A model generated the notes under the pieces. It did not search any database. It was given only the letters and a program-made list of their open reading frames with translations, and was not told the DNA's origin. A program made the position numbers and the translations under genes. Below are positions 31,472 to 40,097 of a DNA stretch of 64,000 nucleotides, piece after piece. The first letter of the stretch is position 1, and the number at the start of each line of letters is the position of its first letter. Source of the stretch: Stutzerimonas nosocomialis (GTDB taxonomy: Bacteria > Pseudomonadota > Gammaproteobacteria > Pseudomonadales > Pseudomonadaceae); contig NZ_QLAE01000006.1 of assembly GCF_005876855.1 (NCBI RefSeq), forward strand, positions 119,610-183,609. Direction: 5' to 3'.

Positions 31472-32560
31472 ATGACACCCATGACATTCGTCTACCTGAT
31501 CGCCGGCCTCGTACTGCTGGTCGCCGGCGCGGAAGTGCTGGTACGCGGCGCCGCCAAGCTCGCCGCGCAATTCGGCATCCCGCCGCTGGTGATCGGCCTG
31601 ACCGTCGTCGCATTCGGCACCAGCGCGCCGGAAACGGCGGTCAGCGTCCAGTCGGCGCTCGAAGGCAGCGGCGACCTGGCGATCGGCAACGTGGTGGGCA
31701 GCAACATCGCCAACGTCCTGCTGATCCTCGGCGTTTCGGCGCTCATCGCACCGCTGGTGGTGTCGCGCCAGCTGATCCGCCTCGACGTGCCGATCATGAT
31801 CGGCGCGAGCCTGGTCACCTATGCCCTGGCCTGGGACGGCAGGCTGAGCCGGCTGGACGGCGCGCTGCTGTTCGCCGGCGTGGTGGCGTACACGCTGTTC
31901 CTGATCATCAAGAGCAAGCGCGAGCAGGCACCGGACGGCCCGGACGAGTTCGCCGAGGAATTCGGCCTGACCGAAACGCCCAAGCCCTACGCCTGGGCGA
32001 TCAACCTGGGCTTGCTGGTGGCCGGTCTGGTCTTGCTGGTGATCGGCTCGAACCTGCTGGTCGAAGGCGCCGTCAGTCTGGCGCGCGCCCTGGGCCTGTC
32101 GGAACTGGTGATCGGCCTGACGGTGATCGCCATCGGCACTTCGCTGCCGGAGCTGGCCACCTCGATCCTGGCCGCCCTGAAGGGCGAGCGTGACATCGCC
32201 GTGGGTAACGTCGTGGGCAGCAACATCTTCAACCTGCTCTGCGTCCTCGGCCTGGCCTCGCTGGTCTCGCCCCAGGCGATCGTGGTCTCGGCCAGCGCCC
32301 TGGCGTTCGACTTCCCGGTGATGATCGCCGTGGCCGTGGCTTGCCTGCCGATCTTCTTCTCGGGGCATCTGATCAACCGCTGGGAAGGCCTGCTGTTCGT
32401 CGCCTACTACCTGGCCTATACCGCCTACCTGGTGCTCAACGCCTCCGGTGCGGGCTTCACCCAGACCTTCGGCCACGCGATGCTCTGGTACGCCCTGCCG
32501 CTGACCGCGATCACCCTGCTGGTGATCGGGGTCCGCGCCTGGCAGCAGCAGCGCGGCTAA
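31472..32560 (+). CDS. Calcium/sodium antiporter family protein (YrbG-like), copy 2
   Basis: Second CaCA exchanger, 362 residues, very similar to the gene just upstream along its whole length. Repeats are GLTVVAFGTSAPETAVS and GLTVIAIGTSLPELATS. The two differ mainly in the cytoplasmic loop between the halves (here EQAPDGPDEFAEEFGLTE) and at the C-terminus. Tandem duplication is the simplest origin. It ends 6 bases before the convergent AEC transporter gene, with no visible terminator between. Confidence 0.92.
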   Translation: MTPMTFVYLIAGLVLLVAGAEVLVRGAAKLAAQFGIPPLVIGLTVVAFGTSAPETAVSVQSALEGSGDLAIGNVVGSNIANVLLILGVSALIAPLVVSRQLIRLDVPIMIGASLVTYALAWDGRLSRLDGALLFAGVVAYTLFLIIKSKREQAPDGPDEFAEEFGLTETPKPYAWAINLGLLVAGLVLLVIGSNLLVEGAVSLARALGLSELVIGLTVIAIGTSLPELATSILAALKGERDIAVGNVVGSNIFNLLCVLGLASLVSPQAIVVSASALAFDFPVMIAVAVACLPIFFSGHLINRWEGLLFVAYYLAYTAYLVLNASGAGFTQTFGHAMLWYALPLTAITLLVIGVRAWQQQRG

Positions 32561-32566
32561 CGCAGG

Positions 32567-33508
32567 TTAGATCCAGCCGCCCCACTGCAGCACGAAGATG
32601 CCGACGTTGGTGGTCACCGCGGCCGCCAGCGTGGTCATCACGATGATGCCGGAGGCCAGCTGGTGGTTGCCGTTGACCGCCTTGGCCATGACGAAGCTGG
32701 CCGCCGCCGTCGGGCTGGCGAAATAAAGGAACAGCACGCCCAGGTCGGCGCCGCGAAAACCCAGCGCCCAGGCGCCAAGGGTGGCAAGGCCCGGCAGCCA
32801 GATCATCTTCATGGCGCTGGCGCTCAGGGCCAGGGTGCCGCTGTCGCGCAGCATGCCGAGGGTCAGGGTGCCGCCGATGCAGATCAGCGCCAGCGGCAGG
32901 GTCATCTGGGCGAAGTACTGTCCCGAGGTCAGCACCCAGGCGGGCAGGCCGATCTGCCAGTAGGCGAACGGAATCGCACCCACCACGCCGATGATCAGCG
33001 GGTTGCTGACGATGCTCTTGAAGATGCTCCAGGCATCGGATTTCACGCTCGGGCTGTACAGCGCCAGGATCACCGCCGCCAGCGTGTTGTAGACCAGGAT
33101 GACCACGCCGGCGAGCACGCCGCCGAGCGACAGCCCGTAGTCGCCGTACATGCTGGTGGCCAGCGCCAGCCCGACGATGCCGTTGTTGCCCCGGAAAGCG
33201 CCCTGCACGTAGACGCCACGGTCGGCCAGCGGGCAGCGCCAGATCGCCCAGGCCCAGGCGATCAGAAAGCTGGCCACGGTCGCCAGGACGAAGTAGCCGA
33301 TCACCGTCGGCTTGACCGCCTGGCTGAGGTCGGCGTGCAGGATCGCGAGGAACAGCATGGTCGGCATCGTGCCCTTGAACACCAGGGCCGACGCCATGTT
33401 GACGAAGGCGATGTCGATCCAGCCCAAGCGCTTGAGCAGGACGCCGAGAAACAACATGGCGAAGACCGGAGCGGTGATCCCCACGGTCTGTTGAAACAGG
33501 GCGTACAT
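32567..33508 (-). CDS. AEC (auxin efflux carrier) family transporter
   Basis: Inner-membrane carrier of 313 residues with about ten hydrophobic segments, AEC/BART superfamily. Bacterial members move malonate, malate or other small organic acids; the substrate here is unknown. The ATG at 33508 gives MYALFQQTVGITAPVFAMLF. It is convergent with the exchanger pair and lies downstream of roxR with a 77-base gap containing a hairpin, so it may be an independent transcript. Confidence 0.88.
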   Translation of the reverse strand: MYALFQQTVGITAPVFAMLFLGVLLKRLGWIDIAFVNMASALVFKGTMPTMLFLAILHADLSQAVKPTVIGYFVLATVASFLIAWAWAIWRCPLADRGVYVQGAFRGNNGIVGLALATSMYGDYGLSLGGVLAGVVILVYNTLAAVILALYSPSVKSDAWSIFKSIVSNPLIIGVVGAIPFAYWQIGLPAWVLTSGQYFAQMTLPLALICIGGTLTLGMLRDSGTLALSASAMKMIWLPGLATLGAWALGFRGADLGVLFLYFASPTAAASFVMAKAVNGNHQLASGIIVMTTLAAAVTTNVGIFVLQWGGWI

Positions 33509-33554
33509 GCACGGGCCTGCGAAAGAAAGGGATGGCCTTATGTTAGCAAGCCCA

Positions 33555-33576
33555 CCGGCGCATGGCCTTGCGCCGG
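33555..33576. terminator. Hairpin after roxR
   Basis: Perfect 8-base stem CCGGCGCA/TGCGCCGG with a 6-base loop, 10 bases beyond the roxR stop in the minus direction. No T-run, so efficiency is uncertain. Confidence 0.45.
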
Positions 33577-33585
33577 CGAACCAAA

Positions 33586-34149
33586 TCAGCGACGTACCGG
33601 GCGTTTTTGCAGCTTGCGCTGCAGCGTCCTGCGGTGCATTCCCAGGGCGCGCGCGGTCGCGGAGATGTTGCCCTCGTGCTCGGCCAGTACCCGCTGGATG
33701 TGCTCCCACTGCAGGCGGTCGACCGACATCGGGTTTTCCGGCACCAGGGTATCCAGGTCGGCGTGCTGCGAAAGCAGTGCGGCCAGCACGTCGTCGGCAT
33801 CGGCCGGCTTGCACAGGTAGTTGCAGGCGCCGCGCTTGATCGCCTCGACGGCGGTGGCGATGCTCGAATAGCCGGTCAGGATCAGCACACGCATCTCCGG
33901 ATCGAGCTCCAGCAGCTTGGGCAACAGCACCAGACCGGAATCGCCCTCCATCTTCAGGTCGAGCACGGCGTAATCGGGGACGTCCTGCCTGGCCAGCGCC
34001 AACCCTTCGTCCGCCGAGCCGGCGATGCTCACCTGCAGGCCACGGCGGCTCATCGCCCGCGCCATCACCCGCGTGAAGGTGGGGTCGTCGTCCACCAGCA
34101 GCAGCTTGTGGTGTTCGTCGCCGTCCAGTTGCAGATCCTCGGTGCTCAT
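33586..34149 (-). CDS. roxR: Redox response regulator RoxR (RegA/PrrA/ActR family)
   Basis: DNA-binding response regulator of the RegA/RoxR type, which controls cyanide-insensitive oxidase and other respiratory genes in Pseudomonas. The product has 187 residues from the ATG at 34149. The receiver domain has the acidic pocket LLLVDDDPTF at about residue 17 and the phosphoacceptor Asp near residue 64 in AVLDLKMEGDSG. A Fis-type helix-turn-helix at the C-terminus (ARALGMHRRTLQRKL) is almost invariant in this family. It lies 24 bases after roxS. Confidence 0.93.
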   Translation of the reverse strand: MSTEDLQLDGDEHHKLLLVDDDPTFTRVMARAMSRRGLQVSIAGSADEGLALARQDVPDYAVLDLKMEGDSGLVLLPKLLELDPEMRVLILTGYSSIATAVEAIKRGACNYLCKPADADDVLAALLSQHADLDTLVPENPMSVDRLQWEHIQRVLAEHEGNISATARALGMHRRTLQRKLQKRPVRR

Positions 34150-34173
34150 CTCGCTAATCCTCGCTGTGGCCAT

Positions 34174-35427
34174 TCAGGCACGCGCGGCGCCGTGGGGCAG
34201 CCGCAATTCGGTCAGTGTGCCGCCATCCTCATGGTTGTACAGCTTCACTGTACCGCCGGCACGGGTCACGCTGGCCTGACTGAGAAACAGGCCAAGGCCG
34301 AAACCCTTGCCCTTGGTGGTGAAGAAAGGCCGACCGATCTGCTCGGCGATCGCCAGCGGCACGCCGGCGCCGTTGTCGCGAATGGTCAGCTTGACCCATT
34401 GCGCATCCCAGTCCAGGCGAATGTCGAGGTCGTCGGGGCTGGCGTCGGTGGCATTGTTGAGCAGGTTGAGCAGCGCCTGGCTCAGGTCGGCTGGCGGCAT
34501 CATCCGCGGAGCGCTGCCACGCCCCACGCACTGGAACCGGTAGCTGGCCTCCGGGCGCATCAGGTGCCAGCGCTTGAGCACCGCCTCGACCCATTCGCGC
34601 GCCGTCTGCTCGACGATCGCCTGGCGGCGGTCGGCCTCGGCGGCGCGCACCAGCTGCTGCAGGCTCTCCTTGCACAGCTGTACCTGCGACTGGAGCAGGG
34701 CCAGATCGTCCTGCAACTGCGGCTCCTTGTGCTCCTGGCGCAGCTCCTTGAGCAGCACGCTCATGGTCGCCAGCGGCGTGCCGAGCTCATGGGCGGCGCC
34801 GGCGGCCTGGGTGGCCACGGCGAGCAGCTGCTGGTCGCGCATGCTTTCCTCGCGGCGCTGGGCCTGGTGCTGCTCCTGGCGACGCAGCTCCTCGGCCATG
34901 CGTGCGACGAAGAAGGTGATCAGCGCCGCGGCCAGGGCGAAGCTCAGCCACATGCCGTAGACCTGCATGGTGGCCCGGGCGGCGGCATCCAGGTGCAGCG
35001 GGTCGTACCACAGCAGCAGGGCGGTGTAGCCGGCCAGCGCCAGCGCCGACAGCACCATCGAATAGAGCCACGGCAGCGTCGCCGCGGCGATCGTCAAGGG
35101 CACCAGGTAATAGGAGACGAAGGGGTTGGTCGACCCCCCGGTGTAGAACAGCAGCAGGCTGTGAATGATCAGGTCGAAGCCCAGGTGCGAGGCGTACTCG
35201 AGTTCGGTGACCGGCCAGGGACCACGCAGGCGGATCGCCGTCGCCAGGCACAGGCAGGCGGAAATCGCCAGGGTGATGCACAGCGCCGTCCACGGCAGCG
35301 TCACCAGGTTCGCGACATAGGCCAGCCCTACCGAGCCCGCCTGGGCGACCAGCACGAGGGAACGGATCAGCGTGAGTCTCTTGAGGTTTTGACGGCTCGC
35401 CGAAAGCAGCTGAACGGGTGCGTACAT
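34174..35427 (-). CDS. roxS: Redox sensor histidine kinase RoxS (RegB/PrrB family)
   Basis: Membrane sensor kinase of the RegB/RoxS family that responds to the redox state of the respiratory chain. The product has 417 residues, with about six membrane segments in the first 175. The quinone-binding-type motif GGSTNPFVSYYL starts at residue 97. The H-box AAGAAHELGTPLATM has the phosphorylated His at residue 213, and a lone Cys at residue 252 sits where RegB has its redox-active Cys. N, G1 and G2 boxes follow (LLNNATDA, IRDNGAGVP, GKGFGLGLFLS). Divergent from the SIMPL gene. Confidence 0.93.
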   Translation of the reverse strand: MYAPVQLLSASRQNLKRLTLIRSLVLVAQAGSVGLAYVANLVTLPWTALCITLAISACLCLATAIRLRGPWPVTELEYASHLGFDLIIHSLLLFYTGGSTNPFVSYYLVPLTIAAATLPWLYSMVLSALALAGYTALLLWYDPLHLDAAARATMQVYGMWLSFALAAALITFFVARMAEELRRQEQHQAQRREESMRDQQLLAVATQAAGAAHELGTPLATMSVLLKELRQEHKEPQLQDDLALLQSQVQLCKESLQQLVRAAEADRRQAIVEQTAREWVEAVLKRWHLMRPEASYRFQCVGRGSAPRMMPPADLSQALLNLLNNATDASPDDLDIRLDWDAQWVKLTIRDNGAGVPLAIAEQIGRPFFTTKGKGFGLGLFLSQASVTRAGGTVKLYNHEDGGTLTELRLPHGAARA

Positions 35428-35574
35428 GGGCTCTCCAAAGGAGCGGCGAGTATAACCAAGGGCGCCTGGGGACTGCTCGGATGCGGCAACGCGCCGCATT
35501 ACGAGCGTAGCCGGCTCGACCCGCCGGCCAAAGTCTGCAACGCTCTGCCGACACTCCCCACCAAGGAAACCCCC

Positions 35575-36282
35575 ATGTACGCAACCAGACCGTCGTTCGC
35601 CGCCCTCGGACTGCTCGCCGTGGCCACCGTCGCCCTGCCGGCGATGGCCGAGGAGCCGCGCTACAACCAGATTTCGCTGCGCGCCGAAGTCAGCAGCGAG
35701 GTGGCCCACGACCGGATGCACGTGACGCTCTACAACGAGACCCAGCACAACGATCCGACGCAGCTGGCCGCCGAAACCTCCAAGGTGATGAACGAAGCGC
35801 TGGCGCGTGCGCGCAAGGTCGAGGGCGTGACGGTCAGCCTCGGCAGCCGCAACAGCTACCCGGTCTACGAGGAAAAGGGGCAGCAGATCACGGCCTGGCG
35901 CGAACGCGCGGAGCTGCGCCTGGAGGGTTCGGATTTCGCCGCGCTGTCCAAGCTCACCGGCGAGCTGATGAACACCCTGAAGATGGGCAGCATGCAGTTC
36001 AGCGTTTCCGATGGCATCCGCAAGCAGAACGAGGATGCCCTGCTCAAGGACGCGATCACCGCGTTCCGTGCCCGCGCGCAACTGGCGACCGAAGCGCTGG
36101 GCGGCCGTGACTACAAGGTGGTCAGCCTGAACCTGGACAGCAATGGCTACCAGCCGGTGATGATGCGCAGCATGGCGATGAAGAGCAGCCGCATGGAAGA
36201 CTCGATCGCACCCGAGATCGAAGCCGGCACCCGCCAGGTAACCATGAACGCCAACGGCGTGATCGAAGTCCTGCTGCCCTGA
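35575..36282 (+). CDS. Periplasmic SIMPL-domain (DUF541) protein
   Basis: Secreted protein of 235 residues of unknown role; SIMPL-domain proteins form oligomeric rings and some reduce oxidative damage. A signal peptide of about 24 residues ends in PAMA, followed by the domain beginning near YNQISLRAEVSSEVAHDRM and ending in TRQVTMNANGVIEVLLP. AAGGAAA precedes the ATG at 35575. It sits between roxSR and dppA1, the same position as the uncharacterised gene between roxS and dppA1 in P. aeruginosa. Confidence 0.85.
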   Translation: MYATRPSFAALGLLAVATVALPAMAEEPRYNQISLRAEVSSEVAHDRMHVTLYNETQHNDPTQLAAETSKVMNEALARARKVEGVTVSLGSRNSYPVYEEKGQQITAWRERAELRLEGSDFAALSKLTGELMNTLKMGSMQFSVSDGIRKQNEDALLKDAITAFRARAQLATEALGGRDYKVVSLNLDSNGYQPVMMRSMAMKSSRMEDSIAPEIEAGTRQVTMNANGVIEVLLP

Positions 36283-36334
36283 TCCCGCACCCGGAACGGA
36301 CCCTCGACCGGCCTCGCAAGGGGCCGGCTTGCCA

Positions 36335-36352
36335 ACGGCATACCTCTTGCTA
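36335..36352 (+). promoter_or_regulatory. Candidate sigma-54 (-24/-12) promoter of dppA1
   Basis: CGGCATACCTCTTGCT has the invariant GG (36337-36338), a 10-base gap and GC (36349-36350), within GGCA and TTGCT blocks that match the sigma-54 consensus. It lies about 55 bases before the dppA1 ATG. No activator-binding site is identified. Confidence 0.45.
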
Positions 36353-36406
36353 GCTTCAATGAAGCCCAAGAGGCTCAACCGAAGCACAACGATCAGAGGG
36401 TCCTTA

Positions 36407-38005
36407 ATGCGCACCACCGCGATATTCCCTTATCTTCTCGCTGCCGGCCTGCTGGCCGGCGCGCCACTGGCTCAGGCCGCCAACCTGGTGTTCTGCTCCG
36501 AAGGCAGCCCGGCCGGATTCGACCCGGGCCTGTACACCACCGGCACCGACTTCGATGCAGCGGCCGAAACCGTCTTCAACCGGCTGTCGCAGTTCGAGCG
36601 CGGCGGTACCGAGGTGGAACCCGGGCTTGCCGAAAAGTGGGACATCTCCGACGACGGCCTGACCTACACCTTCCACCTGCGCAAGGGCGTGAAGTTCCAC
36701 ACCACCGACTACTTCAAGCCGACCCGCGAATTCAACGCCGACGACGTGCTGTTCACCTTCGAGCGCATGCTCGATACCGAACACCCCTTCCGCAAGGCCT
36801 ACCCCACGGAGTTCCCCTACTTCACCGACATGGGCATGGACCAGAACATCGCCCGCCTCGAGAAGCTCGACGACCACACCGTGCGCTTCACCCTCAATAG
36901 CGTCGATGCCGCCTTCATCCAGAACATGGCGATGAGCTTCGCCTCGATCCACTCCGCCGAATACGCCGACCAGTTGCTCAAGGCCGGCAAGGCCGCGCAG
37001 ATCAACCAGAAGCCCATCGGCACCGGCCCGTTCGTGTTCGGCCGCTACCAGAAGGACGCCCAGATTCGCTACAAGGGCAACACCGAATACTGGAAGCCCG
37101 AGGACGTGAAGATCGACAACCTGATCTTCGCCATCAACACCGACGCCTCGGTGCGCATGCAGAAACTGCGCGCCGGTGAATGCCAGATCACGCTGTTCCC
37201 GCGCCCGGCCGAACTCGACGCACTGAGAAAGGACCCGAAGCTGAAGATGCCCGACCAGCCCGGCTTCAACCTCGGCTACCTGGCCTACAACACCGAGCAC
37301 AAGCCGTTCGACAAGCTCGAGGTGCGCCAGGCGCTGGACATGGCGATCAACAAGCCGGCGATCATCAACGCCGTCTACCAGGGCGCCGGGCAGCTCGCGG
37401 TCAATGGCATGCCGCCGGGCCAGTGGTCCTACGACGACACCATCAAGGACACCCCCTTCGATCCGGACAAGGCCAGGCAGCTGCTCAGGGACGCCGGGGT
37501 CGCCGAAGGCACCGAGATCACCCTCTGGGCGATGCCGGTACAGCGCCCCTACAACCCCAACGCGCGGCTGATGGCCGAGATGATCCAGTCCGACTGGGCG
37601 AAGATCGGCATCAAGGCGCGCATCGTCAGTTACGAATGGGGCGAGTACAACAAGCGCGCCAAGGCCGGTGAACACGACACGCTGCTGATCGGCTGGACCG
37701 GCGACAACGGCGACCCGGACAACTGGCTCAACGTGCTCTACGGCTGCGACGCCATCGGCGGCAACAACTACAGCCGCCTGTGCGACAAGCCGTTCGACGC
37801 GCTGATCAAGAAGGCCAAGGCCATCACCGATTCCGAGGAGCGCACCGAGCTGTACAAGCAGGCCCAGCACCTGCTCAAGGCCAACGTCCAGATAACGCCC
37901 ATCGCCCACTCGACGGTCTACCAGCCGATGAGCACCCAGGTGAAGGACTTCAAGATCAGCCCGTTCGGCATCAACTCCTTCTACGGCGTCAGCCTCGAGA
38001 AGTAG
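36407..38005 (+). CDS. dppA1: Dipeptide ABC transporter substrate-binding protein (first copy)
   Basis: Periplasmic SBP_bac_5 protein that binds di-/tripeptides for the DppBCDF transporter encoded about 9 kb downstream. The product has 532 residues: a signal peptide of 24 residues (ends PLAQA), then NLVFCSEGSPAGFDPGLYTT, the usual DppA N-terminus. GWTGDNGDPDNWLN near residue 425 is typical of DppA. It lies alone between the SIMPL gene and the convergent mdpA. It closely resembles the product at 40297-41898 over its full length, indicating duplication. Confidence 0.93.
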   Translation: MRTTAIFPYLLAAGLLAGAPLAQAANLVFCSEGSPAGFDPGLYTTGTDFDAAAETVFNRLSQFERGGTEVEPGLAEKWDISDDGLTYTFHLRKGVKFHTTDYFKPTREFNADDVLFTFERMLDTEHPFRKAYPTEFPYFTDMGMDQNIARLEKLDDHTVRFTLNSVDAAFIQNMAMSFASIHSAEYADQLLKAGKAAQINQKPIGTGPFVFGRYQKDAQIRYKGNTEYWKPEDVKIDNLIFAINTDASVRMQKLRAGECQITLFPRPAELDALRKDPKLKMPDQPGFNLGYLAYNTEHKPFDKLEVRQALDMAINKPAIINAVYQGAGQLAVNGMPPGQWSYDDTIKDTPFDPDKARQLLRDAGVAEGTEITLWAMPVQRPYNPNARLMAEMIQSDWAKIGIKARIVSYEWGEYNKRAKAGEHDTLLIGWTGDNGDPDNWLNVLYGCDAIGGNNYSRLCDKPFDALIKKAKAITDSEERTELYKQAQHLLKANVQITPIAHSTVYQPMSTQVKDFKISPFGINSFYGVSLEK

Positions 38006-38010
38006 CAACA

Positions 38011-38047
38011 CCGGGGCCAGGCACCGTTTTCGGCCGGTGCCTGGGCC
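38011..38047. terminator. Hairpin between convergent dppA1 and mdpA
   Basis: AGGCACCG (38019-38026) pairs with CGGTGCCT (38035-38042), extended by GGCC/GGGCC. It lies 6 bases after the dppA1 stop. No T-run follows; the loop itself carries TTTT. Confidence 0.55.
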
Positions 38048-38098
38048 ATGGCGGGCGGCCCGCCCGCGAAACCGGGGCGATTGGCCGCCGGCCCGGCC

Positions 38099-39328
38099 TC
38101 AGCGGTTCAGGCCGAAGGGGTCGTCCACGCTGTGGCTCGGCTCGGTGAACCAGCGCGGGCCGGTTTCACTCATGTAGAAGTGATCCTCCAGGCGAATGCC
38201 GAATTCGCCGGGCACGCAGATCATCGGCTCGTTGCTCACGCACATGCCCACGTCCAGCGGCGTCTCGTCTCCACGGACCAGGTAGGGGCCTTCATGGATG
38301 TCCAGGCCGATGCCGTGTCCGGTGCGATGCGGCAGACCGGGCAACTGGTAACCCGGGCCGAGGCCGTCGGCTTCGAGGGACGCGCGGGCCGCCTCGTCCA
38401 CTTCCTCGCAACGGGCGCCGAGCCGGGCGGCGGCGAACGCCGCGAGCTGGGCATCCTTCTCCATGTTCCAGAAGGCCCGCTGGCGCTCGTTCGGCTCGCC
38501 GAAGACATAGCTGCGGGTGATGTCCGACAGGTAGCCGTGCAGCCGGCAGCCGGTGTCGATCAGCACCATGTCCCCCTGCCGCAGCGTCTGCGCATGCCTG
38601 ACGCCGTGGGGAAAGGCGCTGGCCGGGCCGAACAGCACGATGCAGAAGTACGAGCCGGACGCGCCGACCGCACGATGGGCCTGGTGGATGAATTCGCTCA
38701 CCTCGGTGGTGGTGATGCCCTCGCGCAGGATGCTGGCGGCGGCCTTGTGGACCTCGAGGGTCATCTCCTTGGCACGCTGCATCAGCGCGATCTCGGCCGC
38801 CGATTTGCGCTGACGGCAGTAGCTGGTCACGACGCCGGCATCGATGAACTCGTAGCCCATCGTCAGCTGGCGGATGCCGTCGTACATGAAGAACGGCAGC
38901 GACGAACAGATTCCCACGCGTGGGGCGGCCCGGCGATCGCCGACCACGCCCAGTGCCTGCAGCCGCTCGAGCAGCAGGCGATAGGGGCTCTCGTGCTCTT
39001 CCCACAGGCGCACCGGGCCTTCGACCACCTGAAAGTCGAGGATGGTGCCCTCCTCGAAGGCCGGCGCCAGGTATTCCAGGGCGCCGTCGGCGGGCAGGAT
39101 CGCACCGACCATGCGTTCACTGGGGTTCCAGCGAACGCCGGTGAAATATTCGAGGTTGCTGCCAGCGCCGATGAACAGGGCGCCGATGCCGAGTTCGCGC
39201 ATCCGCGCCTGGGCCCGATCGAGGCGGGCCTGGTACTCGTCCAGCGCGATGGGCCGAGCGCCCGCCGTCATGTCGCGCAGCCGCGCCAGCGCCTGCTCGG
39301 GCGTACTGCCCCCCACTCCCAAGGTCAT
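38099..39328 (-). CDS. mdpA: M24-family metallo-dipeptidase MdpA
   Basis: Cytoplasmic Xaa-Pro-type peptidase (pita-bread fold), the probable partner of the dipeptide importer. The product has 409 residues from the ATG at 39328 (GGAG 8 bases upstream; a GTG three codons earlier lies in that site). Metal ligands can be placed: Asp in MVLIDTGCRLHGYLSDITRS, His in RTGHGIGLDIHEGP, Glu in VSNEPMI and Glu in FGIRLEDHF. In P. aeruginosa the equivalent gene, PA4498, is divergent from psdR and repressed by it. Confidence 0.9.
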   Translation of the reverse strand: MTLGVGGSTPEQALARLRDMTAGARPIALDEYQARLDRAQARMRELGIGALFIGAGSNLEYFTGVRWNPSERMVGAILPADGALEYLAPAFEEGTILDFQVVEGPVRLWEEHESPYRLLLERLQALGVVGDRRAAPRVGICSSLPFFMYDGIRQLTMGYEFIDAGVVTSYCRQRKSAAEIALMQRAKEMTLEVHKAAASILREGITTTEVSEFIHQAHRAVGASGSYFCIVLFGPASAFPHGVRHAQTLRQGDMVLIDTGCRLHGYLSDITRSYVFGEPNERQRAFWNMEKDAQLAAFAAARLGARCEEVDEAARASLEADGLGPGYQLPGLPHRTGHGIGLDIHEGPYLVRGDETPLDVGMCVSNEPMICVPGEFGIRLEDHFYMSETGPRWFTEPSHSVDDPFGLNR

Positions 39329-39363
39329 GTTTGCCACTCCGGATCGATGTCTTGTGCGGCCAG

Positions 39364-39392
39364 ATTTAAGTACAGCTTAAATTTTCAGGCAA
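39364..39392 (-). promoter_or_regulatory. mdpA promoter with overlapping palindromic operator
   Basis: Minus-strand TTGCCT (39392-39387), a 17-base spacer and TTAAAT (39369-39364). The palindrome ATTTAAG-TACAG-CTTAAAT (39364-39382) covers most of the spacer and the -10. The same motif recurs at the dppA2 promoter, so it is the best candidate for the PsdR operator. Confidence 0.65.
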
Positions 39393-39458
39393 AGCTTTTC
39401 TGCAAAATGTTGCAAACAGCCCAGGGCCGGACCGCCTTCGCAGCGCTTCGCTGGCCGG

Positions 39459-39464
39459 TATACT
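39459..39464 (+). promoter_or_regulatory. -10 element of psdR
   Basis: TATACT 26 bases before the psdR ATG; the -35 is weak. It does not overlap the palindrome at 39364-39382. Confidence 0.4.
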
Positions 39465-39489
39465 GCCCCTTTCCCCACGGGCCGACCCC

Positions 39490-40053
39490 ATGACTGCAGA
39501 TCGCATCGGCGAACGCTTGCGCCGCTACCGGCGGGCCGCCAACAAGACGCTCAACCAGGTGGCCAGCGAATCCGGGCTCACGGCCAGCTTCCTCTCCCAG
39601 GCCGAGCGCAACCTCACCGGCGTATCCATCTCCTCGCTGGCCAGCATCTCCAAATCCCTCGGCGTGCCGATGAACGTGCTGTTCGACCAGCCGGCGCAAC
39701 CCCAGCCCGACTCCCACCAGGGCGAACGGGTGCGCTACACCATCGAAGGGCAACCGCTGGCCTACGAGCGGCTGTCGAGCAGCTTTCCCGGCAACCAGAT
39801 CAACGCGGTGAAGATGAGCATGCCGGTCGGCTATCAGTCCGAGCTGATTTCCCATGAAGGCGCCGAGTTCGCCTACGTGCTCTCGGGGCGCATCGTCTAC
39901 CACGTCGACGGGCGCGAATACCCGCTGGCCAGCGGGGACTCGATCCACTTCGACGCCGGCAAGGCACACCACCTTGCGAACGTCGGCGACGAGGTTGCCG
40001 AAGTGCTGACGGTCACCACCATGGTGTTGTTCGACGATCACAGCAATCGCTAG
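39490..40053 (+). CDS. psdR: XRE-cupin transcriptional repressor PsdR
   Basis: Regulator of 187 residues: an N-terminal XRE/Cro-type helix-turn-helix (RLRRYRRAANKTLNQVASES, then SFLSQAERNLTGVSISSLA, residues about 7-65). A C-terminal cupin ligand-binding domain follows (EFAYVLSGRIVYHVDGREY, GDSIHFDAGKAHH, residues about 105-187). In P. aeruginosa PsdR represses mdpA and the dpp operon, and this gene has the same neighbours: mdpA divergent, dppA downstream. The ligand is presumably a peptide or amino acid but is not shown by sequence. No clear ribosome-binding site precedes the ATG. Confidence 0.88.
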   Translation: MTADRIGERLRRYRRAANKTLNQVASESGLTASFLSQAERNLTGVSISSLASISKSLGVPMNVLFDQPAQPQPDSHQGERVRYTIEGQPLAYERLSSSFPGNQINAVKMSMPVGYQSELISHEGAEFAYVLSGRIVYHVDGREYPLASGDSIHFDAGKAHHLANVGDEVAEVLTVTTMVLFDDHSNR

Positions 40054-40097
40054 GCAATTGCACCAAAGTGATCCACTAACGCACCAAGATGACGACA

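Noticed and set aside
29880-32476. Long minus-strand frames opposite the two exchangers
   Set aside because: Low-complexity Gln/Asp/His-rich translation typical of GC-rich antisense frames; both plus-strand exchangers are clearly real.
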